The notes: generated from the letters alone by a model not told the origin. 42,760 bases of DNA from Kiritimatiellia bacterium (GCA_007129405.1 SKVN01000072.1:1-42760), one strand, 5' to 3'. Positions 28,841-39,380 are shown, counted from the first letter of the stretch. Numbers and translations: made by a program.

Positions 28841-31285
28841 CTACTGTGGAAGCGTGAAGCGTTGTTTGGCGGAGCGTGCCTGCGGTCGATAATCGTTTCC
28901 ACCTCCTGGATCATATACCCTTACCCGAACATATTCTGCTTCGGGGGGTGGGGGGGCAATAATCTTACGCACTTTCAGGATGCCTTTTTCTCTCCAGGCA
29001 GATAGATACTTTTCGTCGTGATACACTACGTTGCGTCGATACAGATTCAAGTCAAAATCATCTTGTCCCAGTAAGCTTTTCCCGTCGCTTGCCATATAGT
29101 GGACGGCCATGGCAAAGTTTCCTGGAAAATAATGCACATAGAGATCCGTGGCAAGCGTAAGCTCCTTCGATTGCGGCTCATAGGTCAAATGTGTATTCTG
29201 CATATATCCGATTGCAAAGGGGATGTCGGTCTTTTCGATCTTGTGATTCCGGTATTTTGCGGTGCTCAGATAGGCAAGCAGCAAAAGGCAGATCAGGAAA
29301 ACCAAGCGCATGGCGATCAAACATCTTTTTCCTACGGGGTTTTTATTAAAAAGTATGATCACAAAATAGCCGACCGCAAAAAGTGCTAAAGCAATCATGA
29401 TGGGAACCTGCAGACCGCTCGTTTGGTAATAGGGGACAAAAGGCGGAAACCGAATTTTCAGGATGTCGGGCCACATCGTATTTGTAACAAATCTGGCTGG
29501 ATGTACCCTCAAGTACCACATGCCCGGTTTCAGTATGGCTTCTATTCCCATAGCAATAGACATTGTCCATAATATGATGGATATGCGATTGCGCATTTGT
29601 ACTGTAAATAGGGCCGCGGTAAGTGTGACGACGGGAACAAGCGGTAACATGAAACGATTTGGTGGTGCAAATCCACCCCACCAGCACCACCACGTTCCGG
29701 TGATGATGGTCGTGGCGGCCACAACGGTACAAATCGATGAAAGCAACATGGTCCTAAAAACGAGGTTTGGATGATAGGATTTGAGTGCTCTATTGATACT
29801 GATTATGCCAGCCGGTAAAAGGAGTGTGACGGGAGCGAGCATTACAAGACCATATTCCCAGTCCAGCCAGATGCCGGGAATTCCTTGGCGCAAGGCATCA
29901 TCAAGGGGTAGAAACGACCCTAAGCTATCTGATGCAGGCAGGATTCTTCCGTAAAGTAGCATGTTAAATTTGATCATACTGAAAGCCGAAAGGGCAAAGG
30001 GCAGCGCAGGTAGAATGTAGGCCTTCCAGTTAGGCCAGAGCATAATGATACGCATGATCACAAATGGGAGACACCATAGCCCGTACTTATCCTGCAACCA
30101 GGGGGAGAGGGAAAACCATAATGAGATTTCGAGGTTCCGATACCATTTCAAATTGTTTTCGAATGCAAGGCGCAGTAGTCTGGCTACGATGAAAAACATG
30201 ATGGTTTCGGAATAAACGGCCACAGACATTACGGAAACGGGGAGCAACATCGTGCCCCCCATGCCGAATAACATAGCCATTGCCGTATTTGATGTGAGGT
30301 ATTGCACGATAATCGCGATTTCGCGGGCGGCACATGCAACAAGGATGATGAGAAACATTGCGATCCAGGCTCTGTGATAGTCTCCCATCAAGTGTCCGAT
30401 GGCATAAAAAGGTGCAATCAGAATAGATGTTCCCGGTCGATGGGTAGAGTACATTGCATCACCAAACGCTTTTGCCCGCGCCTCGTACTCGGCTGAACCG
30501 GCGCGTAAATGCGGGTTGTGGCGTGTTGGGCCACCCGCATGTTTGCCGTCCTCTCTTCTGTAAACCGAAACCGGTAAGATGTTGGTTGCAACGTTGAGAC
30601 TTTGATTCCGTACCAGGCTGTCGGCCATATAGAAATAGGCTGGTTGATCTCCCGTCAAAAGATAGTCGCGGCTATTTTCGTTTATAGGTAAGGCCACCTT
30701 GAAGAGGGCGATACTGTGGAAGAGTATCGAAAAAACGAAAACCCACAGAAAAGGATGGGGCATTCGTTGCGCAAGACCAGCAATGATTTGCGCCGTCGAT
30801 TTGAACGCATGCTGATAGACGGGAAGTATTACCCGAAAGATGAGGTGGTATAATGTCCAGATCGTGCTAAGGGGCAGGAGAAGAGGCGCGAAGGCTGTAA
30901 AGGGAGGTACGGCAAATGCAGCCAGCCAGCCAGCAATACCTGCGTAAAGCACAACACGGAAACATTTTCGAAAGGCAAAGATCGCATCCTTATGGGAAAG
31001 TTTATAGCGCAACAAAATCCATGTGAGAATTTGGAAAAGAAGGAAAACAAGCGCTTTTTGTGCGGCATACCTATATTCGCTCGTTACGATGTTTGCAAGG
31101 GCACTATGCGGATCTTGTTTCTGCGCGCCAATCCACCAGATACGCTGCAAGAGAAAGATCGGGAAACTAGAGATGGTATAAACACAAATCCATAAACAGA
31201 GACTTAGAATCCCCATTATACTGGCCTTTATTTTCATATTATTCCTCAATGTCCGGTTATCTCTTATCGTCATATGCCGTTGCAT
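28841..31285 (-). CDS. Large polytopic membrane protein, putative GT-C glycosyltransferase
   Basis: 814 aa, many TM helices; extracytoplasmic loop YSTHRPGTSILIAPFYAIGHLMG; soluble C-terminal tail. Confidence 0.8.
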   Translation of the reverse strand: MQRHMTIRDNRTLRNNMKIKASIMGILSLCLWICVYTISSFPIFLLQRIWWIGAQKQDPHSALANIVTSEYRYAAQKALVFLLFQILTWILLRYKLSHKDAIFAFRKCFRVVLYAGIAGWLAAFAVPPFTAFAPLLLPLSTIWTLYHLIFRVILPVYQHAFKSTAQIIAGLAQRMPHPFLWVFVFSILFHSIALFKVALPINENSRDYLLTGDQPAYFYMADSLVRNQSLNVATNILPVSVYRREDGKHAGGPTRHNPHLRAGSAEYEARAKAFGDAMYSTHRPGTSILIAPFYAIGHLMGDYHRAWIAMFLIILVACAAREIAIIVQYLTSNTAMAMLFGMGGTMLLPVSVMSVAVYSETIMFFIVARLLRLAFENNLKWYRNLEISLWFSLSPWLQDKYGLWCLPFVIMRIIMLWPNWKAYILPALPFALSAFSMIKFNMLLYGRILPASDSLGSFLPLDDALRQGIPGIWLDWEYGLVMLAPVTLLLPAGIISINRALKSYHPNLVFRTMLLSSICTVVAATTIITGTWWCWWGGFAPPNRFMLPLVPVVTLTAALFTVQMRNRISIILWTMSIAMGIEAILKPGMWYLRVHPARFVTNTMWPDILKIRFPPFVPYYQTSGLQVPIMIALALFAVGYFVIILFNKNPVGKRCLIAMRLVFLICLLLLAYLSTAKYRNHKIEKTDIPFAIGYMQNTHLTYEPQSKELTLATDLYVHYFPGNFAMAVHYMASDGKSLLGQDDFDLNLYRRNVVYHDEKYLSAWREKGILKVRKIIAPPPPEAEYVRVRVYDPGGGNDYRPQARSAKQRFTLPQ

Positions 31286-31296
31286 GCGACCGAGAA

Positions 31297-31932
31297 TTAA
31301 CGGATTGATATTCGCATCATAAATGATATGGCGATAAGTCGCATACCTTCTGGTGTCGGGTGCAACCCATCGACGCTTATCAAATCTCGGTTATTTCCAA
31401 AGTCACGTTCAATATCAGCGAGGCGGATACCGTTTTCACGTGCTATTTTTCGGATACGTTGGTTGAGCAGCTTGGTTTCATTATTATGCGCGTCGTCACG
31501 ATAGGCAGGTAGCAGTGTGCCAATGACGGGAATCATTTGTAATTCACGGGCACGATTGGCGATCGCGAGAAGATGGTTGGGCGTGTTCTGCGTTTGTCGA
31601 TAGGATACATCATTGGCACCAAACAGGATCAGCACATACCCAGGTTTGGAACGACGTACGTGACTCTCAAACATGTTGAGACCTTCCCAACTTAATGCAC
31701 CGGATCTTCCGCCGTTTATAACATGGAGTCCAGTCATCTGCTCTAATTGGTACGGATAGGATTGATTCGCTAGTACACCGTATCCTGCGGTGATACTATC
31801 ACCTACTGCAAGGACCAGATTGGGATCGTTATCGCCAAAATCGTGGCTTTTCTCCTTGCTTTCGCAACCAGAAAACAAAAAAACAAATGTCCAAATGGCA
31901 ACAAAAAGCAGCGATCGTCTTAGCACGGTCAT
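31297..31932 (-). CDS. SGNH/GDSL hydrolase, lipoprotein
   Basis: GDSITAGYG, GGRSG, GANDVSYRQ, DGLHPTPEG blocks; lipobox-like FLFSGC. Confidence 0.93.
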   Translation of the reverse strand: MTVLRRSLLFVAIWTFVFLFSGCESKEKSHDFGDNDPNLVLAVGDSITAGYGVLANQSYPYQLEQMTGLHVINGGRSGALSWEGLNMFESHVRRSKPGYVLILFGANDVSYRQTQNTPNHLLAIANRARELQMIPVIGTLLPAYRDDAHNNETKLLNQRIRKIARENGIRLADIERDFGNNRDLISVDGLHPTPEGMRLIAISFMMRISIR

Positions 31933-31970
31933 GTTACATACTCTTTCTCGATGTTGTTTTTGTTATACAT

Positions 31971-32708
31971 TTATCTCCTCCGAATGGGGCATGCGGGGGT
32001 ACCAGCACAGAAGGTGTGAGCTGGTAGATCTTGCAGTACTACGGAGCCAGCACCAACCACGCAATGCGACCCGATTGTTACACCATCCGTGATCGTGGTG
32101 TGGGCTGCCAGCCAACAATTGGAACCAATGCGGGTTGGCCCCTTGGACAACATCCCGGATTGTTGCGCAAATGGTGCGGCATCCTTGGATGTGTTATAGC
32201 TTCCCCCGTTTAGCAAATAACAGAAGGCTGCGATCATGGTGCCTTCACCGATTTCCAAATCACCAGATGAGAAGATTTGGCAGTTGGATGAGATGTTGAC
32301 GTTATCGCCGATGCGGATATTGCCGTTTTTCGTGTAGAGAATGGTGTTTCTACCAATGTAGACGTTATCACCGATATAAATACCTTTGTTGGTATCTCCC
32401 TTGGCGTCAAGCACAACGCCATCATCAATGATGACATTAGAGCCTATCTGAATTTTGTGGGGGTGACGCACCGTAAGGTTACGACCAAAAATGGTTTTGG
32501 AACCGGTTTGGGCAAATAACCCGGGATAGAAAATATTTCGTAAAGCCAAACCCGCTGCACCAGATATGGAACCAAAAAGAAAAGTTGTCGATTCCGTTCT
32601 TAATGCGCGTCCCAATGAAACATTTCCGAAACAAAGTTTTCGGTAGGTGTACCACGCTGATTTGCCGCGAGCTTCTTTTATTTTGTATTCAGTGTTATCT
32701 TCAGACAT
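31971..32708 (-). CDS. Left-handed beta-helix acyltransferase (WbbJ/LacA-like)
   Basis: Hexapeptide repeats IQIGSNVIIDDGVVLDAKGDTNKGIYIGDNVYIGRNTILYTKNGNIRIGDNV. Confidence 0.93.
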   Translation of the reverse strand: MSEDNTEYKIKEARGKSAWYTYRKLCFGNVSLGRALRTESTTFLFGSISGAAGLALRNIFYPGLFAQTGSKTIFGRNLTVRHPHKIQIGSNVIIDDGVVLDAKGDTNKGIYIGDNVYIGRNTILYTKNGNIRIGDNVNISSNCQIFSSGDLEIGEGTMIAAFCYLLNGGSYNTSKDAAPFAQQSGMLSKGPTRIGSNCWLAAHTTITDGVTIGSHCVVGAGSVVLQDLPAHTFCAGTPACPIRRR

Positions 32709-32969
32709 ATCTATTTGCCCAAGGTGTTTGTATGCATTGCTTTATGGGTATCATCCTTTATGCTATCTATATGTCAAGCATCGTTGTGATGGCAGAAAAT
32801 AACATATTTTAAAAGCGTCTGTGTTAGAAAATATACAAAATAATGCTTGCGAGCAAAAAAAAAAGGGTTACTATCGGATTGTGAAAGGGGGTAGCGCACT
32901 AGCGATCTTGATCGGATCGGTGCATCAGTTGATTTATATATTGATCCCATAGCAGAACAGGGGGGCGCA

Positions 32970-34604
32970 ATGAGACCATCGTTCCATTCAGAGCACGATG
33001 AAGATAGTGCTACCAGTGGACAGTTGAAGTTGTTTCGACAGTTGCTGGAGCATTTCCCTGAAACAATATATTGCGCACACGTTTCCCCGCAACGAGAAGT
33101 TGTTTTTATTTCTGGTGGCGTAGAGGCACTAACTGGATATCCGCCAGATCACTTTATCGGTTCCTCGGCCGCACCGCTACAAGATTTCATACATCCAGAT
33201 GATCGTGAGCGCGTGAGACAGATTGTCGGAGAAGCTGTTGATAAAAATGCGTCCTTCAAATGCGAGTATCGGATCATTACAGCGGATAACGTTGTAAAGT
33301 GGGTATGGGAACATGGTGCTGCCCTTCAAGCTACAGAACAAACGGGATGTATGCTGCTGGAAGGGTTAATGATTGATGTTACTTCCATCAAGCAGAGACA
33401 GCAGACCGCAAGAGAGTATCAGCATTTACATAATCGTTTGGATGCGCTGCAGAAGGAGGATAGTCTGCATCGCGTAATGGGGTCTGTTGCGCATTTGTTT
33501 AACAATAAGCTTCATGCGGCTTTAGGTTTTTTGGAGATGGCTGAGCTCGAGCAACGGAACTTACATCGATTTGACGTGATCCGTTCGTTACAGCCTATTC
33601 AAGCTAGTCTCATGGAGGCAGCGCGCATTAGTTCGCGTATGCTTGCTTGTGCGGGCGAGATACACAATGCAAAAGAGATTGTCGACTTGGCGTCGTTTTG
33701 TAACGCGTTACATGATGAGTTGAAGCGATCTGAGCCTCCACAAATTGATTTTTCCTGGAAGTGTAATGTGTCGGCCGCTGCCGTTATTGGAGATCCGAAT
33801 GGTTTGCGGGAAATGATCAAAGCCATGGTTTTCAATGCATTTGAGTCTTCTGGGGTGAAAAATGTAATGTTACATTTAGACTACGCTCAAAATCTCGTGT
33901 GTTCAAAAGATGTAATATGTTTACCAGAGGACTGGAAAAGTCAGCATCAGACCAGTGTGTGCATATCTGTGCGAGATGATGGAGAGGGCATGTCGCCGAC
34001 GATGATGCATCAGATATTCGATCCCTTCTTTAGTACGAAATTTGTTGGACGTGGAATTGGATTAACGGTCGCGCTAGAGCAAGCCCGATCCCATGATGGT
34101 TGTATGTGCGTGCACAGTACAGAGGACGTTGAAACATGTTTTTCGGTATGTTTGCCCGTATTGCCATCTTCTGATGCTTTGGAGGATGCGGTTCAGGATG
34201 TAGATGTAGAAAGTCGTGTGAAGACGAAGCCGTGTGCAAGTATATTGGTTGTAGATGACGAGCAGCCGCTGCGTCAAATGGCAGCTATACAGGTTCGCAG
34301 TTTGGGATATATACCTTTGCTAGCATCCAATATGTCTGAAGCTTTAGAGCTTCTCAAGCGACATGCAGGGGAAATAGTCGCTGTGATTAGTGATATTCGA
34401 ATGCCCGGCAAAAGCGGGTGGGAATTGCTCATGCGGATACGTCAAAACCATGCCGATTTGCCGGTCATCCTGATGAGTGCATATGAAAAACCGACAGCTT
34501 CGCCATCTCCAGAGCATCCGCTACCAAACGGTTTTTTACGCAAACCCTACCTTACTGCTGAACTTCGCGCTCTTCTCTCGCAATTTGTTGGTGAGTCTGT
34601 ATAA
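32970..34604 (+). CDS. Hybrid sensor: PAS - histidine kinase - response regulator receiver
   Basis: PAS (FISGGVEALTGYPPDHFIG), H-box SVAHLFNNKLHAALGFLEM, ATPase DDGEGMSPTMMHQIFDPFFSTK/GRGIGL, REC VVDDEQ/SDIRMPG/LMSAY/LRKPY. Confidence 0.93.
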   Translation: MRPSFHSEHDEDSATSGQLKLFRQLLEHFPETIYCAHVSPQREVVFISGGVEALTGYPPDHFIGSSAAPLQDFIHPDDRERVRQIVGEAVDKNASFKCEYRIITADNVVKWVWEHGAALQATEQTGCMLLEGLMIDVTSIKQRQQTAREYQHLHNRLDALQKEDSLHRVMGSVAHLFNNKLHAALGFLEMAELEQRNLHRFDVIRSLQPIQASLMEAARISSRMLACAGEIHNAKEIVDLASFCNALHDELKRSEPPQIDFSWKCNVSAAAVIGDPNGLREMIKAMVFNAFESSGVKNVMLHLDYAQNLVCSKDVICLPEDWKSQHQTSVCISVRDDGEGMSPTMMHQIFDPFFSTKFVGRGIGLTVALEQARSHDGCMCVHSTEDVETCFSVCLPVLPSSDALEDAVQDVDVESRVKTKPCASILVVDDEQPLRQMAAIQVRSLGYIPLLASNMSEALELLKRHAGEIVAVISDIRMPGKSGWELLMRIRQNHADLPVILMSAYEKPTASPSPEHPLPNGFLRKPYLTAELRALLSQFVGESV

Positions 34605-34738
34605 AGAGATTGTAGCGTCCTTTTTTGCTACTGTAGTGAAGGTTCGCGCTATGGTATTTTCTGTACCTGACGGTCTAAACGTTGTAGGAGTGTGCGAGAA
34701 CCAACGTAAATCTCTAGCACCGTCCCCTACAGGTTTTT

Positions 34739-37372
34739 ATGAAGTATAGAAAAAGCATTATACCCTGGTTACAGAAACTCTTTTTTCTTTTTGCTTTTGT
34801 TGCGATATGGAAGACAAATGCAGAGTTAGCCGATATGTCCACCGGTGGTCCCTATGATCCGGAGGAGGAATATCGGTTATCCATAACGGGCATTATTGGA
34901 ACCGTTGCTGATGATCATATATTGGTCACGCGTGTAAAACGAGGCTCTCCCGTAGATAACGTCGTGCAGTCTGGTGATCGAATTATCCGCATACAGGGCG
35001 TTAGCTTATCCCGCGATTTGTCAGCAAGTATCCGCCGGCATATGTTGCGCCTTTGGCGAGAAAACAATGGGCGTCTTGCTCTGACGCTTGTACGGCCCGG
35101 GGAAGATAAGCAGGAAGATCTTGTGTTTGGGGTACAGTTGCATTTGCCGGCACCTTCCGGGACGATTCAGCACTTTGGTCCGATGGGAATCTTTGCGGCA
35201 TTACAGGAAGATCACATCGAGATTACGGAAGTGGTCAAGGGGTCTCCTGCTGACGGGGTATTACGAGCTGGAGACCGTATACATAAAATCGGTGGCAGAC
35301 CTTTGCGAGGGGACTTTTACAAGCTCTTTACCGAAAGCATAGACCAGGCAGAGACGGAAGCAGCAAACGGGGAGCTGTCGCTTGGGGTATTTCGCACACG
35401 AGAGGGCGATGCGGACGAGCAGTCAATCGATCTGACGCTCGTGTTGCCTGTTACCGGAACGCGCACCGAATCGAGTCCGTTTGCATGCCCGAAAACCGAC
35501 GCTTTGATTGATCGAGCAGCGGAATATCTCCTTGCCAGTGGTGATATGGGCCGCTTGAACATAGGCTTGTTAGGGCTGCTTTCAACAGGCGAGGAGCGCT
35601 TCATTGCATATGTCGGAAAACGTTTGCGCGAAGCGGATTTTACCCGGCCGGATCTGGATATTTCCATGTCGGCGTCCATGACGAGTTGGCCATGGTCCTA
35701 TCAGTTGATTACGCTTTGCGAATATTATCTGCTAACGGGGGATACCTATGTGTTGCCAGCCATTCGGACGGCTGCATTGACCTTTGCGCGTGGTCAGGAT
35801 ATTGCGGGCTTGTGGAATCATCGCATGGCGGATCCGGAGGCCAATCGTGGCCAGCTTCACGGCAGGCTTTATGGGTATGGCGCGATCAACCAGACTTCGG
35901 CACCGATCTGGATCGGGCTGATACTGGCGGAGAAATGCGGTATCGATGAGCCTGAGATCCGCCGTGCGATTGAGAAAACCCGCGCGTTATATGCAAACTG
36001 GGCAGGCAAGGGAGGATTGCCGTATGGCAATCACGCCGCCATGGAACACATTCTTACGAATAATGGAACAAGTGGGAGCGTGGCCGTGGGGTTCGCCTTG
36101 CTAGGGGACAAGGAGGCCGCAGCGTTTTATGGGAAGCTTTCCGCGGCATCGCATGGCGATATCTTTACAGGGCACACGGGGCCCTTCTTCAACTATTTAT
36201 GGTCTGGTCTTGGTGCAAATGTGTTAGGACCGGAAGTGTGGGCGGCCTACGAGAATCAGATTCGCTGGTTGCGGACGTTGACGCGCGTCTGGGATGGCAG
36301 TTTTCAATACATGGAGCAGCGTGGTGACATTTTTTCCTATAGCGAATTAAGTTCAACAGGGGCAAACCTCCTGAATATGGCGGCGGGTCGTCGGGCTTTA
36401 CATATTACGGGAAAAGGGATGGATGAAAACCTGTGGCTCCGAGGGGATGCGGTTCAATCTGCGATTTATCGACCAGAGCCAAATGAAGAAATGGCTTTGT
36501 CCGCGCTGTTAGAGCTTGTAGGTCATGTCTTGCCGCCTGTGCGGCTCGAGGTAGCCCGATCCCTCGCAGGGCATGCGGCAGATGTTGAAGAGGGTATTAG
36601 GGATATGCTTTATGAGGGCACGAGGGAACAGCGGATTGGTGCCTTACATACGTTGCGACATATCGAGATAGCGCATGTGGCAGATTCTTTGATGTCTATT
36701 ATTATGGATGATTCGGAAGATCTTTGGATTCGCGAACTCGCCATAGGTACCGTGGCACAGATAGATTCTGCTGATTCACTTGCGGGTGCGCTACTGCGTC
36801 TGATCGTATTGGATAAGCCCTACGATCGTTTTGGTAATTTGGATTTGGCATTAGGGCGTGCGCTAGTCAACATGCTCTCTCCTGATCCGTATGCGCACGA
36901 TTTGGATTGGGATGTATTCTATGCTGCCGTTTTGAAACTATTAGATCATCCACATATGTGGGCGCGGGGTGCAGGAATGAGATTGTTGGAGAACATTCCG
37001 TTAGATGAATTCTATCGGGTCGCAGACCGCGTTTTGCATGTGATTCGGGACGAAGATCTTTCGTACACCGCGTATCATGCAGATGGGCCTCGCCAAGCGG
37101 GGCTTGCTTTGCTGAATCGCTTGCAGATCGAAGAGGTTCTTGCATTGGCGATTCGAACGATTGATGCACCCACGGGGCAGCAAGGTGTTCGCAGGCGCAA
37201 CCGGATAAGCCTGATCCGTTCCTTTGGACGTGAAGCAGAGCTCGTAATTCCTTTGTTGGAGGAAGTGCTAGGCGATGCTGCGGTGCCGCTCGCCGAGTCT
37301 ATCCGGGGATCAGAAATGCGGCGTGAAATGATTCCTCTGGCGGAAGTGACGCAAGGAGGCGACGCGCCATGA
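34739..37372 (+). CDS. Secreted two-PDZ protein with DUF6288-like toroid and HEAT-like C-terminus
   Basis: N-terminal hydrophobic segment; PDZ-like repeats ending SGDRIIRIQGVSL and AGDRIHKIGGRPL; alpha/alpha repeats (LYGYGAINQTSAPIWIGL); HEAT-like units. Confidence 0.75.
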   Translation: MKYRKSIIPWLQKLFFLFAFVAIWKTNAELADMSTGGPYDPEEEYRLSITGIIGTVADDHILVTRVKRGSPVDNVVQSGDRIIRIQGVSLSRDLSASIRRHMLRLWRENNGRLALTLVRPGEDKQEDLVFGVQLHLPAPSGTIQHFGPMGIFAALQEDHIEITEVVKGSPADGVLRAGDRIHKIGGRPLRGDFYKLFTESIDQAETEAANGELSLGVFRTREGDADEQSIDLTLVLPVTGTRTESSPFACPKTDALIDRAAEYLLASGDMGRLNIGLLGLLSTGEERFIAYVGKRLREADFTRPDLDISMSASMTSWPWSYQLITLCEYYLLTGDTYVLPAIRTAALTFARGQDIAGLWNHRMADPEANRGQLHGRLYGYGAINQTSAPIWIGLILAEKCGIDEPEIRRAIEKTRALYANWAGKGGLPYGNHAAMEHILTNNGTSGSVAVGFALLGDKEAAAFYGKLSAASHGDIFTGHTGPFFNYLWSGLGANVLGPEVWAAYENQIRWLRTLTRVWDGSFQYMEQRGDIFSYSELSSTGANLLNMAAGRRALHITGKGMDENLWLRGDAVQSAIYRPEPNEEMALSALLELVGHVLPPVRLEVARSLAGHAADVEEGIRDMLYEGTREQRIGALHTLRHIEIAHVADSLMSIIMDDSEDLWIRELAIGTVAQIDSADSLAGALLRLIVLDKPYDRFGNLDLALGRALVNMLSPDPYAHDLDWDVFYAAVLKLLDHPHMWARGAGMRLLENIPLDEFYRVADRVLHVIRDEDLSYTAYHADGPRQAGLALLNRLQIEEVLALAIRTIDAPTGQQGVRRRNRISLIRSFGREAELVIPLLEEVLGDAAVPLAESIRGSEMRREMIPLAEVTQGGDAP

Positions 37373-37397
37373 TCGTATCCATGCATGAGGGGCGAGC

Positions 37398-39380
37398 GTG
37401 AGTGCAGTACGGGCTGTGATCGCAGTCTGTGTGGGCTTTTTCTTGTCCATCTTCATCTGGGTCGTTGTGCCGTATAACAATTTCCTGCTGAATAATAGCT
37501 TTGTCAGCGATGGATATCTGCCGGAAATTGTGATGCTCCTACTGGTCCTGCTTGTTCTCCTTGTCAATCCCGCGCTTGCACGCATATCTCCGGCGGCGGC
37601 TTTTTCACAGCAACAGATCATTATCATTGTCAGCATGCTGCTGTTTGCAGCCGTTATTCCGAGTAATGGCCTGATGCGGTTTTTCCCACATAGCCTTGCC
37701 ATGGCAACGCAACAGATCAATGAATCCGATGTTGTGGCGAGCGCGGTTTCTGCGTCTCGCTTGCCGGCAGCATTATTTCCCGATGCGATAGGCCCCGGCT
37801 TGGATACGCCGGTTGTCGATACATTCCTTGATGAATTGCATCAGGATGAAGCCATACCCTGGGGCAGTTGGATCGCGCCGATGTTATCATGGGGGGCACT
37901 GATTGTTGCATTCTGGACTTTAATGATCGGACTAGGCTTTATGGTTTTGCCGCAGTGGATGAACCATGAACGTTTGCCATTTCCTTTGCTGCGCATTTAT
38001 GGGGCACTCGTGGAACCACCGGCGGAGGGACGTGCTGTGGCACCTTTGTTTATATCACGGTTGTTCTGGATCGGGTTTGGGGCCGTGTTCTTGCTCTATA
38101 CAACGAATGGATTGTCGATCCTGACGGGAGGAGGTTTTCCTGCATTTCCCTTGCGGTGGGATATTTCCTATCTCTTTAAAGATGGCGTATGGGTTCACGC
38201 CCCTGGATTTCTGCGAGGTTCGCGTCTCTTTTTCCTGTTTCTAGGGTTAGCATACTTTATGCCGAATCGCTACAGCTTCTCCATTTGGTTTATGGTGCTG
38301 GCGTATGGCTTGTTTATCATGTTCGCACGCACCTATATGCCCTTATTTCAACCGTTGACGATTTATGATCAGACAAGTGGCGCTTTCATTGCCATGGCGG
38401 CATGGGTCGTTTGGTTAGGTCGAAGCACATATTGGCGCTTGTTCTTGTCGGCAGTAGGTATGGGAAGCAGTGAAGAGATTGATCCCGTGGGACGGCTGGC
38501 AGCCAGACTGTTTCTCGGCGGGGCCATGGGGATGTTGGTTTGGTTTATGTGGGCAGGAACCGGTTTTATTGCTGCGGTGGGCTTCGTGTTGCTGGCAATC
38601 GTCATCATGATTATGGTCGCGCGGGTCGTGGCGGAAACCGGAGTCGCATATATTTGGATCATTCCGCTGACGGCAACGCGTATCTTCGGTCTGTTTCCCA
38701 GTCGGTTTTTTCATATTGCCACGGTGTTGATGGAACGTGCCCACTACGTGGTGGCGAATCGCGCTTCCGCAGTCAGTGCGGCCGTCATGGCCATGCTTGC
38801 GTTAGGACTAAATCGCAATGCATCCGTCAAACACAAGGAGGGACTGGCCTGGTTAGGTCTGGGTGTTTTGGTGATCGGTTTTATCGTGTGCGGGGCGGTG
38901 CATCTTCATATGGGATATCATCATGCTACGTCTCTAGATGGAATCAATATGCCGGTTGCGGGAAGAGGGGCACAGATGATGAGTATTGATCCCATGCGGC
39001 GGTTACTAACTGCACGTGAAACCGGCTTTGCTTTCGGACCATTGCGTACGATGGTGGGCGGCGTCGTGTTTGCCATTGCCTTGCTCATGCTGTGTGCGCG
39101 CTTCCCGTCATGGCCGTTGCACCCTGTAGGGCTGCTGTTTGTATATTCCTCCATTGGGCTTCGTATCACGGTAAGCATCTTTTTTGGGTGGCTGATAAAG
39201 TCGCTTATGTTGCGATATGGTGGCAACAGAGCTTATCGGGCATGCATCCCGCTGTTTTTGGGGATCATGTTCGGTGAAATATTTGCGAATGCATTTTGGA
39301 CCCTGGTGCCTGTTGTGCAGATTCTCTTCGGTGCCGATCCGGTGCATTTGCAGCGTCTGATCATATTCCAGTATACGTAA
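37398..39380 (+). CDS. DUF6785/DUF6784-type polytopic membrane protein
   Basis: 660 aa, about 14 TM; WGSWIAPMLSWG, QWMNHERLPFPLLRIYGAL, VVAETGVAYIWIIP, ARETGFAFGPLRTMVGG. GTG start. Confidence 0.78.
   Translation: MSAVRAVIAVCVGFFLSIFIWVVVPYNNFLLNNSFVSDGYLPEIVMLLLVLLVLLVNPALARISPAAAFSQQQIIIIVSMLLFAAVIPSNGLMRFFPHSLAMATQQINESDVVASAVSASRLPAALFPDAIGPGLDTPVVDTFLDELHQDEAIPWGSWIAPMLSWGALIVAFWTLMIGLGFMVLPQWMNHERLPFPLLRIYGALVEPPAEGRAVAPLFISRLFWIGFGAVFLLYTTNGLSILTGGGFPAFPLRWDISYLFKDGVWVHAPGFLRGSRLFFLFLGLAYFMPNRYSFSIWFMVLAYGLFIMFARTYMPLFQPLTIYDQTSGAFIAMAAWVVWLGRSTYWRLFLSAVGMGSSEEIDPVGRLAARLFLGGAMGMLVWFMWAGTGFIAAVGFVLLAIVIMIMVARVVAETGVAYIWIIPLTATRIFGLFPSRFFHIATVLMERAHYVVANRASAVSAAVMAMLALGLNRNASVKHKEGLAWLGLGVLVIGFIVCGAVHLHMGYHHATSLDGINMPVAGRGAQMMSIDPMRRLLTARETGFAFGPLRTMVGGVVFAIALLMLCARFPSWPLHPVGLLFVYSSIGLRITVSIFFGWLIKSLMLRYGGNRAYRACIPLFLGIMFGEIFANAFWTLVPVVQILFGADPVHLQRLIIFQYT

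Noticed and set aside
32856-32865. A10 tract about 105 bp upstream of the histidine kinase as a phase-variable promoter
   Set aside because: AT-rich tracts are common upstream of genes and no promoter boxes could be placed confidently around it.
34477-34749. 90-aa plus-strand ORF bridging the kinase and PDZ genes
   Set aside because: Mostly overlaps the kinase REC domain out of frame and shows no domain signal.
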